Shown piece by piece: positions 1-6,720 of a stretch of DNA of 8,972 bases. Below the pieces are notes generated by a model that was not told the origin of the DNA, searched no databases, and saw only the letters and a list, made by a program, of their open reading frames with translations. The DNA comes from Ferrithrix thermotolerans DSM 19514 (lineage in GTDB: Bacteria; Actinomycetota; Acidimicrobiia; Acidimicrobiales; Ilumatobacteraceae), in NCBI GenBank assembly GCA_945878705.1, contig CAMCUE010000036.1:1-8972 (forward strand), written 5' to 3'. The translations under genes and the position numbers were made by a program. Each line of letters opens with the position of its first letter. The first letter of the stretch is position 1.

Positions 1-31
1 TCCCATTCGCTGCGCTTTCCTGCTTTGGCAT
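1..31 (-). CDS. Possible start of a leftward gene, cut by the window edge
   Basis: Reading leftward, an ATG at 31-29 opens a frame that stays open to the window edge and encodes MPKQESAANG, ten residues. That is too short to assign a product. The main support is a good -10-like hexamer, TATAGT, on the same strand at 42-37. It ends 5 nt before the ATG, the spacing expected for a leaderless transcript. No Shine-Dalgarno sequence is seen. The gene would diverge from the molybdopterin oxidoreductase at 121. It may equally be chance, because ten open codons prove little. Confidence 0.3.
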   Translation of the reverse strand, partial: MPKQESAANG

Positions 32-36
32 GGCGC

Positions 37-42
37 ACTATA
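37..42 (-). promoter_or_regulatory. -10-like box for the leftward partial gene
   Basis: On the minus strand this reads TATAGT, which matches the sigma-70 consensus TATAAT at five of six positions. It ends 5 nt before an ATG at 31. No good -35 hexamer sits 16-18 bp upstream. The call therefore rests on the -10 alone and its leaderless spacing. Confidence 0.3.
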
Positions 43-120
43 AAAAGAGTCACGCGCAAAATGTAACTTGTTTTTTTGATTGATGCTGTTTTGAGGCAAG
101 ATTTAAGGCACAATTGCACG

Positions 121-732
121 ATGGGATTCTTTGATCGAAATCGTGACGAACTAGCGGCAAAAGGTTTTGATCAGTCGCGTTTGCCGCCAGGGCAATATTT
201 GACCGATCGGTTTCCGGTACTTCATGTTGGCGATGTGCCAAGTTACAAACCGGGCGAGTGGAGTCTGACTATTGATGGTTTGGTTGAAAAGCCATTCACC
301 TTGTCATTTGATGAGTTGCGCGCGTTGCCAGCGACAGAAATTACAACTGATATTCATTGCGTCACCAAGTGGTCAAAGTTTGACACGCACTGGGCCGGCG
401 TGCGCGTGCGCGATTTATTTGACTCAGCGAAAATTTCAAACGAGGCAACTCATGTGATGGGCCACGCCGAATTTGGTTACACCGCAAACATGCCACTAGC
501 CGACATCATGCGTGACGACTCACTAGTTGTTTACGCTTACGACGATAAAGATATTGAGCCGATTCACGGCGGGCCAGTGCGACTTTTAATTCCACAATTA
601 TATTTTTGGAAATCTCCGAAGTGGTTGCGTCGACTAGAGCTTTGCGACGCCGACGCACCAGGTTTTTGGGAGCAGAATGGTTATCACATGTATGGTGACC
701 CATTTCTAGAACAGCGATTTTGGGGCGACTAA
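121..732 (+). CDS. Molybdopterin-dependent oxidoreductase, sulfite-oxidase-like (COG2041), 203 aa
   Basis: This is a small protein of the sulfite oxidase/MsrP molybdopterin-binding fold. Family members hold a molybdenum cofactor through an invariant cysteine and move oxygen atoms to or from substrates such as sulfite or methionine sulfoxide. Here Cys80 lies in the motif DIHCVTKWS (77-85). It is followed by W91-A-G-V, HGGPVRLLIP (149-158) and the segment KSPKWLRRLEL (164-174), all typical of the family. The C-terminus, GFWEQNGYHMYGDP (181-194), is also characteristic. There is no signal peptide, haem domain or C-terminal dimerisation domain, so this looks like a short cytoplasmic single-domain form. 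The ATG at 121 was chosen over an in-frame TTG at 76 because family homology begins just after it. A CACAAT hexamer (109-114) ends 6 nt before it, compatible with a leaderless message. The substrate cannot be read from the sequence. Confidence 0.9.
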   Translation: MGFFDRNRDELAAKGFDQSRLPPGQYLTDRFPVLHVGDVPSYKPGEWSLTIDGLVEKPFTLSFDELRALPATEITTDIHCVTKWSKFDTHWAGVRVRDLFDSAKISNEATHVMGHAEFGYTANMPLADIMRDDSLVVYAYDDKDIEPIHGGPVRLLIPQLYFWKSPKWLRRLELCDADAPGFWEQNGYHMYGDPFLEQRFWGD

Positions 733-753
733 ATTTTTTGGTTTATTTCCTAG

Positions 754-1491
754 TTAAACAGTTGTTGCGCAAAAAGTATCACCCATCGGCAAAGACGATG
801 AGAGTTCAGGATTCGTGTCTCCGTATAGTGCGGTCAACATTCCTTTGACCATTCCGCGATCAACAGCACAAATGACTGGGTGCTCAATTGCCAAATCACC
901 AAACGGGCAATGATTATTTACGATTCGCAATTGATTGTTGCGCTGATCGGTGTGAGCGGCAAAACCATGTGCAGTTAATGCATCAGCAACTGCTTGCATC
1001 GCTGAACGCAATGATCTCTGAGTCGTTGCAATGTCGTAACCCTTGAGATTGGTTGCCATCGCCCGACCATATTGCTGACCAACTTCTTCTGCCATCACTG
1101 TTGCTTCTTGCGGTGAAAGCAAAGTTAAGGCCTTGCCCAAAAGCGAAAGCACGAGGTCATCACTTCTAACCGGAAACTCGAGAGATTGATCTGGATTCGT
1201 CGCGCGATAATGCTTTGACGGGCGACCTGCTCCAGCGCCATCATTTCGCAAAATTTCAACTTCAAGGTATCCGCCAGCAGCAAGTTTGTCTAAATGATGT
1301 CGCGCAACATTTGAGTGAAGTTCAAACTTCTCGGCTACTTCACTTGCGGTAACTCCATTTTTTGCTTCGCGGGTATGCAAATAAATTGCTCGTCGCGTTG
1401 GATCACCAAACGCTGATGTGATTGCTGACACGGTTGCAGCAAAATCGCCGTTATTAAGTTCTTTCTTTCCGCTCGGCGGTTTGATGGCCAC
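754..1491 (-). CDS. SufR/COG2345-type winged-helix transcriptional regulator, 245 aa
   Basis: The protein has an N-terminal ArsR-like winged helix at about residues 20-98. The core is AFGDPTRRAIY, then VTASEVAEKF, then the recognition segment SNVARHHLDKLAAGGYLE, then GAGAGRPSKHYRAT as the wing. A helical linker follows, and then a C-terminal domain with the only three cysteines: Cys195 (NNHCPFGD), Cys208 (HPVICAVD) and Cys241 (DTFCATTV). The first two are separated by 12 residues, the C-x12-C spacing known from SufR proteins. SufR binds an Fe-S cluster there and represses suf genes. Cluster binding here is inferred, not shown. The start chosen is GTG at 1491, which has a TAGAAT box 7 nt upstream. 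An in-frame ATG at 1590 would run into mrp and adds 33 residues that do not look like the family. The gene diverges from mrp, with a palindrome between them, which suggests self-regulation and control of mrp. Confidence 0.82.
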   Translation of the reverse strand: MAIKPPSGKKELNNGDFAATVSAITSAFGDPTRRAIYLHTREAKNGVTASEVAEKFELHSNVARHHLDKLAAGGYLEVEILRNDGAGAGRPSKHYRATNPDQSLEFPVRSDDLVLSLLGKALTLLSPQEATVMAEEVGQQYGRAMATNLKGYDIATTQRSLRSAMQAVADALTAHGFAAHTDQRNNQLRIVNNHCPFGDLAIEHPVICAVDRGMVKGMLTALYGDTNPELSSSLPMGDTFCATTV

Positions 1492-1498
1492 AAAGGAT

Positions 1499-1504
1499 AT
1501 TCTA
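1499..1504 (-). promoter_or_regulatory. -10 box of the SufR-like regulator
   Basis: On the minus strand this is TAGAAT, five of six matches to TATAAT. It lies 7 nt before the GTG start at 1491, so transcription would begin at or next to the start codon (leaderless). A 17-bp spacer places the -35 position at 1522-1527. That falls inside the palindrome at 1516-1534, so a protein bound to the palindrome would block this promoter. Confidence 0.5.
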
Positions 1505-1515
1505 CCTATGCTCGT

Positions 1516-1534
1516 AGTGTTAATTATTAACACT
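1516..1534. promoter_or_regulatory. Perfect 19-bp palindrome, probable operator
   Basis: The sequence AGTGTTAATTATTAACACT is a perfect inverted repeat of two 9-bp arms around one central T. It lies 25 bp upstream of the regulator's GTG and 32 bp upstream of the mrp ATG. The symmetry suits a dimeric winged-helix repressor. It covers the inferred -35 of the regulator and probably the mrp promoter. It is AT-rich, has no following T-tract and lies between divergent genes, so it is not a terminator. The binding protein is inferred from position. Confidence 0.7.
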
Positions 1535-1566
1535 TTTAGATCGAATTGATCGGAACCAAACCCACT

Positions 1567-2715
1567 ATGTCTTTGCCAAGTATTGAACACCTAATTGATG
1601 CACTGCGACCTGTGCAAGACCCAGAACTTCATCGATCAATTGTCGATCTCGGAATGGTTCGGGACGTTGAAATAAATTCGTCAGGTGCCGTAGCACTAAC
1701 TGTTGTATTGACAATTTCTGGTTGTCCACTTCGTAACGAAATTCAACAACGAGTAAATACCGCGTTGCGCGCACTCGATGGCGTTAAAGATGTTGCTTTG
1801 AACTTCGGTGTGATGACCGATGCCGAGCGAGCCAAAGTGCGCGAACTTGTGCACGGTGACCCAGCCGCGACCGCGGGCAGTACACCGGCGCAAGGGCATT
1901 CAGAAGGCCGAAAGATTTCTTTTGCGCAACCAGGTTCAAAGACTCGGCCAATTTTAATTTCGTCGGGCAAAGGTGGTGTTGGTAAAAGCAGCGTCACAAC
2001 AAATGTCGCGGTCGCGTTAGCAACTGCTGGCTACAAAGTTGGCGTCGTTGATGCCGATATCTACGGCTATTCAATTCCGCGAATGCTTGGCACCGATCGC
2101 GATCCAGTTGTAATTGACAATATGTTGTTGCCACCAGAAGCATGGGGTGTACGTTGCATCTCAATTGGATATTTTGTTCCTGAAGGTCAGGCAGTTGTAT
2201 GGCGCGGTCCAATGTTGCACAAAGCACTTGAACAATTTCTCACAGATGTGTATTGGGATGAACCAGATTTCTTATTGATTGACATGCCGCCAGGTACTGG
2301 CGACATTGCATTAAGCCTGAGTCAATATCTGCCACGCGCAGAAGTTCTTGTCGTCACTACGCCACAGTTGGCTGCCCAAAAAGTTGCGCGTCTATCGGCA
2401 GCGATGGCGGTGAAAGTAAATCTCCCGGTCCGTGGAATTATTGAAAATATGTCGTGGTTTATTGGCGAAGATAAAAAGCGCTACGAACTATTTGGCTCGG
2501 GTGGTGGGCAATTGCTCGCCGACGAGTTGAAAGTTCCACTGCTTGCGCAGATTCCATTGATTGAGCAACTTCGCGAAGGTGGAGACACTGGGCGACCAAT
2601 TTCTGCAATCGCTCCAGAATCTGAGGTAGGACTGATTTTTGCGCAACTCGCCAAGCGGATAGCCGAAGACATGAAACCAAAGAAAGTATTCAGCGCTGCG
2701 CTCAAAGTCAATTAA
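1567..2715 (+). CDS. mrp: Mrp/ApbC family Fe-S cluster carrier ATPase, 382 aa
   Basis: Mrp/ApbC proteins are cytosolic P-loop ATPases that bind an Fe-S cluster at a dimer interface and pass it to target enzymes. The N-terminal MIP18/DUF59 domain spans about residues 1-85 and includes VQDPELHRSIVDLGMV and the conserved cysteine in ISGCPLRNE (Cys53). After a low-complexity linker comes the deviant Walker A GKGGVGKS (134-141), then VDADIYGYSIPRM (161-173) and switch II DMPPGTGD (239-246). At the place where many family members carry a CxxC cluster-binding pair, this protein reads ENMSWFIGEDKKRYELFG (293-310) with no cysteine. I recall the same loss in other actinobacterial Mrp proteins. The ATG at 1567 is preferred to a TTG at 1546, because residues after the ATG begin the DUF59 fold. 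The Shine-Dalgarno sequence is weak. The gene diverges from the SufR-like regulator. Confidence 0.93.
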   Translation: MSLPSIEHLIDALRPVQDPELHRSIVDLGMVRDVEINSSGAVALTVVLTISGCPLRNEIQQRVNTALRALDGVKDVALNFGVMTDAERAKVRELVHGDPAATAGSTPAQGHSEGRKISFAQPGSKTRPILISSGKGGVGKSSVTTNVAVALATAGYKVGVVDADIYGYSIPRMLGTDRDPVVIDNMLLPPEAWGVRCISIGYFVPEGQAVVWRGPMLHKALEQFLTDVYWDEPDFLLIDMPPGTGDIALSLSQYLPRAEVLVVTTPQLAAQKVARLSAAMAVKVNLPVRGIIENMSWFIGEDKKRYELFGSGGGQLLADELKVPLLAQIPLIEQLREGGDTGRPISAIAPESEVGLIFAQLAKRIAEDMKPKKVFSAALKVN

Positions 2716-2806
2716 TCAAAGTTCAGATAAAACAAAATCGCCGTCTAGTGTGATCTCAAGTTAAATAACAATATTTCAACAACAACAACAACGAAAGAAG
2801 CACAAA
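2716..2806 (+). promoter_or_regulatory. Intergenic leader of the DUF3107-ArsA run, with CAA repeat
   Basis: This 91-bp gap separates mrp from the DUF3107 gene. A possible promoter is TTCAGA (2722-2727), an 18-bp spacer and TAGTGT (2746-2751). Both boxes are imperfect. Downstream, 2777-2792 is five CAA units plus a C, followed by a purine-rich stretch GAAAGAAG (2793-2800), 6 nt before the GTG start. The purine stretch may act as a weak ribosome site. A CAA-rich leader would be unstructured and could help translation. No hairpin typical of a terminator for mrp was seen here. Confidence 0.35.
2777..2792 (+). repeat. (CAA)5 trinucleotide repeat in the DUF3107 leader
   Basis: Five consecutive CAA units and a trailing C lie just before the purine-rich ribosome-site candidate of the DUF3107 gene. 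The repeat is outside any coding region, so the array is not a codon repeat. The copy number could vary by replication slippage. Confidence 0.85.
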
Positions 2807-3043
2807 GTGGATATTCGAATCGGCGTTACGCAAGCCCCGCGAGAAATTTCTCTTGAAATGCCAGACGACGAAAAACTGCATGCGAAAACTCGCGCCGCAG
2901 TCGAGGCAGCGCTTGAAGGCAAGGCGGCAGTTTTGTGGTTAACAGATAAACGCGGCAAAGAAACTGCAATCCCGTCAGCAAAGATTGCTTTTGTTGAGTT
3001 CGGTGCGCCAAACGGTGATCGCAAAATGGGCTTTGGCAGCTGA
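2807..3043 (+). CDS. DUF3107 family small protein, 78 aa
   Basis: This small soluble protein is recognised from its family pattern: an opening strand DIRIGVTQAPREISLE, a helix with KTRAAVEAALEG, then LWLTDKRGKETAIPSAKIAFVEFG. The last segment is the most typical part of DUF3107, an actinobacterial family that includes Rv3208A of M. tuberculosis as I recall. No catalytic residues, cysteines or membrane segments are visible, and the function is unknown. The full length of about 78 residues suits the family. The start is GTG, preceded by a purine-rich GAAAGAAG. The gene ends only 11 nt before the first ArsA-like ATPase, so co-transcription with the ATPase pair is likely and a shared role is possible. 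Confidence 0.85.
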   Translation: MDIRIGVTQAPREISLEMPDDEKLHAKTRAAVEAALEGKAAVLWLTDKRGKETAIPSAKIAFVEFGAPNGDRKMGFGS

Positions 3044-3054
3044 CACTGCAGACT

Positions 3055-3996
3055 TTGTTAGACCGCAAACTACTTTTCATCACTGGAAAGGGTGGAGTCG
3101 GTAAATCAACTGTTGCTGCATCGCTCGCTCGGGCAGCAGTTGCCCAAGGTAAAAAAGTTTTGCTGTGCGAGATGGACGCCAAAGGTGCGCTATCAAAATT
3201 ACTTCAAACAACAGAACTAGGTTTCGTTCCACGCGAGATCTCGCCGAATCTCTCGGCGATGACAATGAATACGCAAGACGCGTTGCGTGAATATGTCGGC
3301 ATATTTTTAAAGACTCCTTTTATTGCGGCAATTCCGGGTCTCGCAGGAATTTTTGATTTTGTTGCCGATGCTGCACCGGGTGTTAAAGAAGTTCTCGTTG
3401 TTGGCAAACTTTGCTACGAAGTTCGCAAAGGTAATTTCGACATTGTGATCGTTGATGCCGAATCCACTGGGCATATTGTTGCTCAAGTCGCAGCCCCTAC
3501 GACATTGCGTAATTTTGTTCCGATTGGTCCGCTCAATGAGCAGACACTTTGGATGACTGAAATTCTTGAGGATCCACAAAAAACCGGAGTCGTTGTCGTT
3601 GCAACCTGTGAAGAGATGGCAGTCAACGAAGCCATAGATTTAGTTGCTGCACTGCAGTCGAAGACAAATGTAGATACTGCAGCAATTGTCGTCAATCGTG
3701 TCCCGTCCGAGGTTTTTACGAAGTCGCAAGAAGTTGTTTTTGCCCAACTCAATCTGGCTAAAAATAGATCAATCGTTGCAAAAAAAATTGGATCAAATAT
3801 TGATCTGGCGCTTCAGGCAACTGATTTGGGTCGTGCTCGACGCAACTTGGCGACACACCATATTTCTTGGCTGCGAAGGGGCCTTGCGGAGATGCGACCG
3901 ATTAAAGATTTTTTATTACTCCCAGATTTTTCATACGAGGCGAGTGATGTCCTTGTTAATAAATTGTCATCTGAACTTGAAGCCGAACTTTCGTGA
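3055..3996 (+). CDS. ArsA/Get3-like ATPase, first of a tandem pair, 313 aa
   Basis: This is a cytosolic P-loop ATPase of the ArsA/Get3 family. It has the deviant Walker A TGKGGVGKST (10-19) with the signature lysine Lys12, the segment KVLLCEMDAKGALSKLL (34-50) and a switch II of the form DAESTGH (134-140). The TGH part is shared with Get3-type proteins. Residues 85-120 are rich in hydrophobic residues (PFIAAIPGLAGIFDFVADAA), as in the client-binding helices of Get3 relatives. The closest counterpart I can name is Rv3679 of M. tuberculosis (BagA in one naming), which also pairs with a second ArsA-like protein. An arsenite role is unlikely: no arsenic genes are near and no metal-binding cysteine cluster is seen. 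The start is a TTG at 3055, with CTG codons as the only near alternatives upstream. Its stop overlaps the next gene by 4 bp. Confidence 0.88.
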   Translation: MLDRKLLFITGKGGVGKSTVAASLARAAVAQGKKVLLCEMDAKGALSKLLQTTELGFVPREISPNLSAMTMNTQDALREYVGIFLKTPFIAAIPGLAGIFDFVADAAPGVKEVLVVGKLCYEVRKGNFDIVIVDAESTGHIVAQVAAPTTLRNFVPIGPLNEQTLWMTEILEDPQKTGVVVVATCEEMAVNEAIDLVAALQSKTNVDTAAIVVNRVPSEVFTKSQEVVFAQLNLAKNRSIVAKKIGSNIDLALQATDLGRARRNLATHHISWLRRGLAEMRPIKDFLLLPDFSYEASDVLVNKLSSELEAELS

Positions 3997-5165
3997 CAAC
4001 TATTAGCGAGTTAATTCAGCGCGACGGTCTAGTCGTTGTCTGTGGCTCTGGTGGAGTCGGTAAGACTTCTGTTTCTGCTGCGCTAGGGGTACTCGCTGCG
4101 ACGCAAACCCAAAAGCGCGTACTTGTATTAACGGTTGACCCAGCAAAGCGCTTGGCAAATGCGCTTGGCCTTTCTGCTCTGGGCAACACTGAGGTGCAGA
4201 TAACCCCAGAACTTTTTAAAAACAGTAAAACAAAGTTACGCGGAACATTAGCTGCGGCGATGATTGATACCAAGGCGAGTTGGGACGAACTGATTATCCG
4301 TCACGCGCCAGACGAAGCAACAAGAAATACTGTGTTGCAAAATTCGCTGTATAAAAATCTCACCGAGAGATTTGTTCACAGTCATGATTACATCGCAGTC
4401 GAGCGTCTATACCAAGCTCATGCATCTGGGGCATACGACTTGATAATCGTTGACACACCGCCATCGCGCAATGCACTGACAATTTTGGATGCCCCAAAGC
4501 GGATGCAAGATTTTTTTTCAAGTCGACTACTCAAATTGTTGACACCAAGTTCGCAGTGGCAACTACTGGCTTTGGCCGCCAAACCTTTCTATGAAATTGC
4601 CGACCGTCTGTTGGGTAAAGGACTACTACGAGATGTCGCAGAATTTTTTACGCTTTTTAGAACTATGGAGACTGGGTTCGTCGAACGGGCTCGCAATGTC
4701 GAGCAGTTACTGCACGATTCAAAAACGTCGTTCGTTGTTGTGACAACTCTTGAAGATGCTCCACTTAGTGAAGCCGAATTTCTGAGTACTGCGCTCAAAG
4801 AGCGTAACTTCATAACTAGTTTTGCAATTGCCAATCGGGTGATTCCAAAAGAACTCACGAGCGCTGCTCTATTAGAACAGGCCGAAGTTTTAAAGCGGTT
4901 GAGAAACAATGCTGAGTTTACGAGCGAACTTGCCAGCACTCTTACGAGCAGTGAAGCTGAAATTGATGCAAGTCTTTTGAGTCAAACGATGGCGACAATT
5001 GCCAACTATGCACAAGCCACGACACAGATCATTGAGCATCAAACTGCGCTGACTGACCGTGTCGCAGCTTTCGCCGATAATTTTGCATCTGCGCCAATGC
5101 TTGAAACTGACATCGCCGACATCAATGGCTTGATTGCGCTTGGTGAAAGTCTGAATATTGGGTGA
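3993..5165 (+). CDS. ArsA/Get3-like ATPase, second of the pair, 390 aa
   Basis: This longer paralogue has the P-loop GSGGVGKTS (18-26), the segment VLTVDPAKRLANALGL (45-60) and switch II DTPPSRNALTILDAP (154-168). Serine stands where the ArsA/Get3 signature lysine is expected, while the second P-loop lysine (Lys24) is kept. This matches my memory of Rv3680 (BagB) in M. tuberculosis, so it is a family trait and not damage. The C-terminal third is mostly helical, with few cysteines and no membrane segment. The GTG start overlaps the TGA of the previous gene (GTGA, 3993-3996), a classic translational-coupling arrangement. Coupling suggests fixed stoichiometry and probably a heterodimer. The function is not established here. 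In mycobacteria the pair has been compared with Get3 and linked to stress tolerance, as I recall. Confidence 0.88.
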   Translation: MTTISELIQRDGLVVVCGSGGVGKTSVSAALGVLAATQTQKRVLVLTVDPAKRLANALGLSALGNTEVQITPELFKNSKTKLRGTLAAAMIDTKASWDELIIRHAPDEATRNTVLQNSLYKNLTERFVHSHDYIAVERLYQAHASGAYDLIIVDTPPSRNALTILDAPKRMQDFFSSRLLKLLTPSSQWQLLALAAKPFYEIADRLLGKGLLRDVAEFFTLFRTMETGFVERARNVEQLLHDSKTSFVVVTTLEDAPLSEAEFLSTALKERNFITSFAIANRVIPKELTSAALLEQAEVLKRLRNNAEFTSELASTLTSSEAEIDASLLSQTMATIANYAQATTQIIEHQTALTDRVAAFADNFASAPMLETDIADINGLIALGESLNIG

Positions 5166-5201
5166 GGCGAATCTCAATCGGGCAGAATAAGAGCAACGAC
5201 T

Positions 5202-6701
5202 ATGCCAACACTCATTGAAATAGCTCATGATCAGGGTGTGACCGATGAACGGGCACTGGCACATCTTGGTGCACTCGTTTCTGAGTGGGGGATGCTCGCA
5301 GATTTTTGTTTCGCCGACATGTTGTTGTATTTGCCAACTGCAGACAAAAAATGGATAGTCGCCGCACAAGTTCGTGCCGCAACTGGACAAACTCTGTATG
5401 ACACCGACCTAGTTGGATTGAGTGCCGATTTAATCGAGCAAGCAATGCTAAATCAAGCATTTAATTCGCAAAAAGTTGTGACGGGTGCAATACAAATTGA
5501 GTCGCAACAAGACCCCGTGAGCCTGATGGCGATTCCCGTGCGCTGCGATGATCGGGTGATTGCAGTATTGACCCGCGAGTGGTCAACTCGAAGTGGACGC
5601 AAGCCAGGACAACTTGAGCGAACATATTTGACGATCTTTGACGAATTCACGAAAATGATTTCATCTGGTTTGTTTCCGTTTGAAGGTCGTGTTGCCGACG
5701 CGACTGTTGCCCCGCGAGTTGGCGACGGTGTGATTGTTCTGGATGCAGATGCACGGGTTCGTTACGCATCTCCAAACGCAGTTTCAGCGATGCACAGAGT
5801 CGGCGTAAGCACAAATGCCGTCGGACAAAGTTTGGCAGAACTTGGTGTTGCTCAAACAGCTGCGCGAAATGCCTACGAGCGTCGCGAACCAGTTGTTGAA
5901 GAGTTCGAGCAGACCGCAGAAGTGACTTTACTGACCCGAACAATCCCAACACTAAAGCGCGTCGGCGGCCAACTCGTGGTAACTGGCGGGGTGGTGCTGT
6001 TGCGCGATGTTTCAGAACTGCGTCGCCGTGATCGGTTGCTGCTCACCAAAGATGCAACGATTCGCGAAATCCACCATCGCGTAAAAAATAACTTGCAGAC
6101 TATTTCTTCACTATTGCGGTTGCAAGCGCGCCGACTTAAAAGCGAAGAAGCAGTGTCGGCAATCGCCGAATCTGTGCGCCGCATCCGAACGATTGCGTTG
6201 GTTCACGAGACTTTGTCGCATGAGGCCGGAGAAGACATTTCTTTTGTTGAAATTGTGCGACCACTTTTGCGACTAGTTGAAGAAGGTTTGCAGTCAAGTG
6301 ATCGGCCAGTGAAGTTCAGTGTCGAAGGCGACGGCGGCCGATTGCCAGCAACTATCGCCACCCCGTTGTCGGTTGTGATTCTTGAACTTCTACAAAACGC
6401 AGTTGATCACGGTTTTCCTGAAGGAAGTGCTGGTGGAGCAGTTCTTGTCACGCTTAGTCACGATGACAAATTACTGACTATTCGAGTTACAGATAATGGT
6501 CGCGGATTAAGCAATGACTTTGATATCAGCAGAGCAACTGGCTTGGGTCTTTCGATTGTGCGAACACTCGTGACAACCGAACTAGCCGGCACGATTTCAA
6601 TGCGACCGGCTTTAGTCGACGACTCAGTTGGTGAATTACGAATATCAACTAATGGTGCAGGCACCGTTGTTGACTTGAAGATTCCTGTTATTGGCGAATA
6701 G
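5202..6701 (+). CDS. pdtaS: Cytosolic sensor histidine kinase, PdtaS type, 499 aa
   Basis: The protein matches mycobacterial PdtaS along its length (about 500 aa). The N-terminal GAF-like domain covers about 1-155 (SEWGMLADFCFADMLLY near the start). A PAS domain covers about 170-275 (RVGDGVIVLDADARVRYASP). The HisKA_2 dimerisation and phosphoacceptor segment is KDATIREIHHRVKNNLQTI (283-301), with the acceptor at His291 or His292. The HATPase domain has an N-box ELLQNAVDH (395-403), DNGRG (431-435) and GLGLSIV (447-453). There is no transmembrane segment, so it senses a cytosolic signal. In mycobacteria the partner is PdtaR, an ANTAR RNA-binding antiterminator; no such gene is in this window. 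The two GAF cysteines of the M. tuberculosis protein (53 and 57) are valines here. The ATG at 5202 follows AAGAG by 8 nt. The gene starts 36 bp after the ATPase pair and may be co-transcribed with it. Confidence 0.94.
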   Translation: MPTLIEIAHDQGVTDERALAHLGALVSEWGMLADFCFADMLLYLPTADKKWIVAAQVRAATGQTLYDTDLVGLSADLIEQAMLNQAFNSQKVVTGAIQIESQQDPVSLMAIPVRCDDRVIAVLTREWSTRSGRKPGQLERTYLTIFDEFTKMISSGLFPFEGRVADATVAPRVGDGVIVLDADARVRYASPNAVSAMHRVGVSTNAVGQSLAELGVAQTAARNAYERREPVVEEFEQTAEVTLLTRTIPTLKRVGGQLVVTGGVVLLRDVSELRRRDRLLLTKDATIREIHHRVKNNLQTISSLLRLQARRLKSEEAVSAIAESVRRIRTIALVHETLSHEAGEDISFVEIVRPLLRLVEEGLQSSDRPVKFSVEGDGGRLPATIATPLSVVILELLQNAVDHGFPEGSAGGAVLVTLSHDDKLLTIRVTDNGRGLSNDFDISRATGLGLSIVRTLVTTELAGTISMRPALVDDSVGELRISTNGAGTVVDLKIPVIGE

Positions 6702-6720
6702 TTTTCGCGCGCTACTTTAA

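Noticed and set aside
733..753. T-rich run between the oxidoreductase and the regulator as a terminator
   Set aside because: There is a T tract but no stem before it, so it does not meet the form of an intrinsic terminator.
1492..1590. 33 extra N-terminal codons for the SufR-like regulator, from ATG at 1590
   Set aside because: This would overlap the mrp start and translate the palindrome; a GTG at 1491 with a -10 box 7 nt upstream fits better.
2826..3182. Open frame of 118 codons on the minus strand
   Set aside because: It is antisense to DUF3107 and the P-loop region of ATPase 1; the composition is that of a shadow frame.
3055..5165. Arsenite efflux ATPase role for the ArsA-like pair
   Set aside because: No arsB, arsR or arsC neighbour and no metal-binding cysteine cluster are present; the pair resembles the Rv3679/Rv3680 type instead.
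4890..5390. Open frame of 166 codons on the minus strand
   Set aside because: It lies antisense across the end of ATPase 2 and the start of pdtaS, both clearly real, and its sequence shows no family pattern.
6702..6720. TCGCGCGC segment between pdtaS and whiB as a terminator stem
   Set aside because: GCGCGC is self-complementary but has no loop and no T tract; the gap is only 19 bp.
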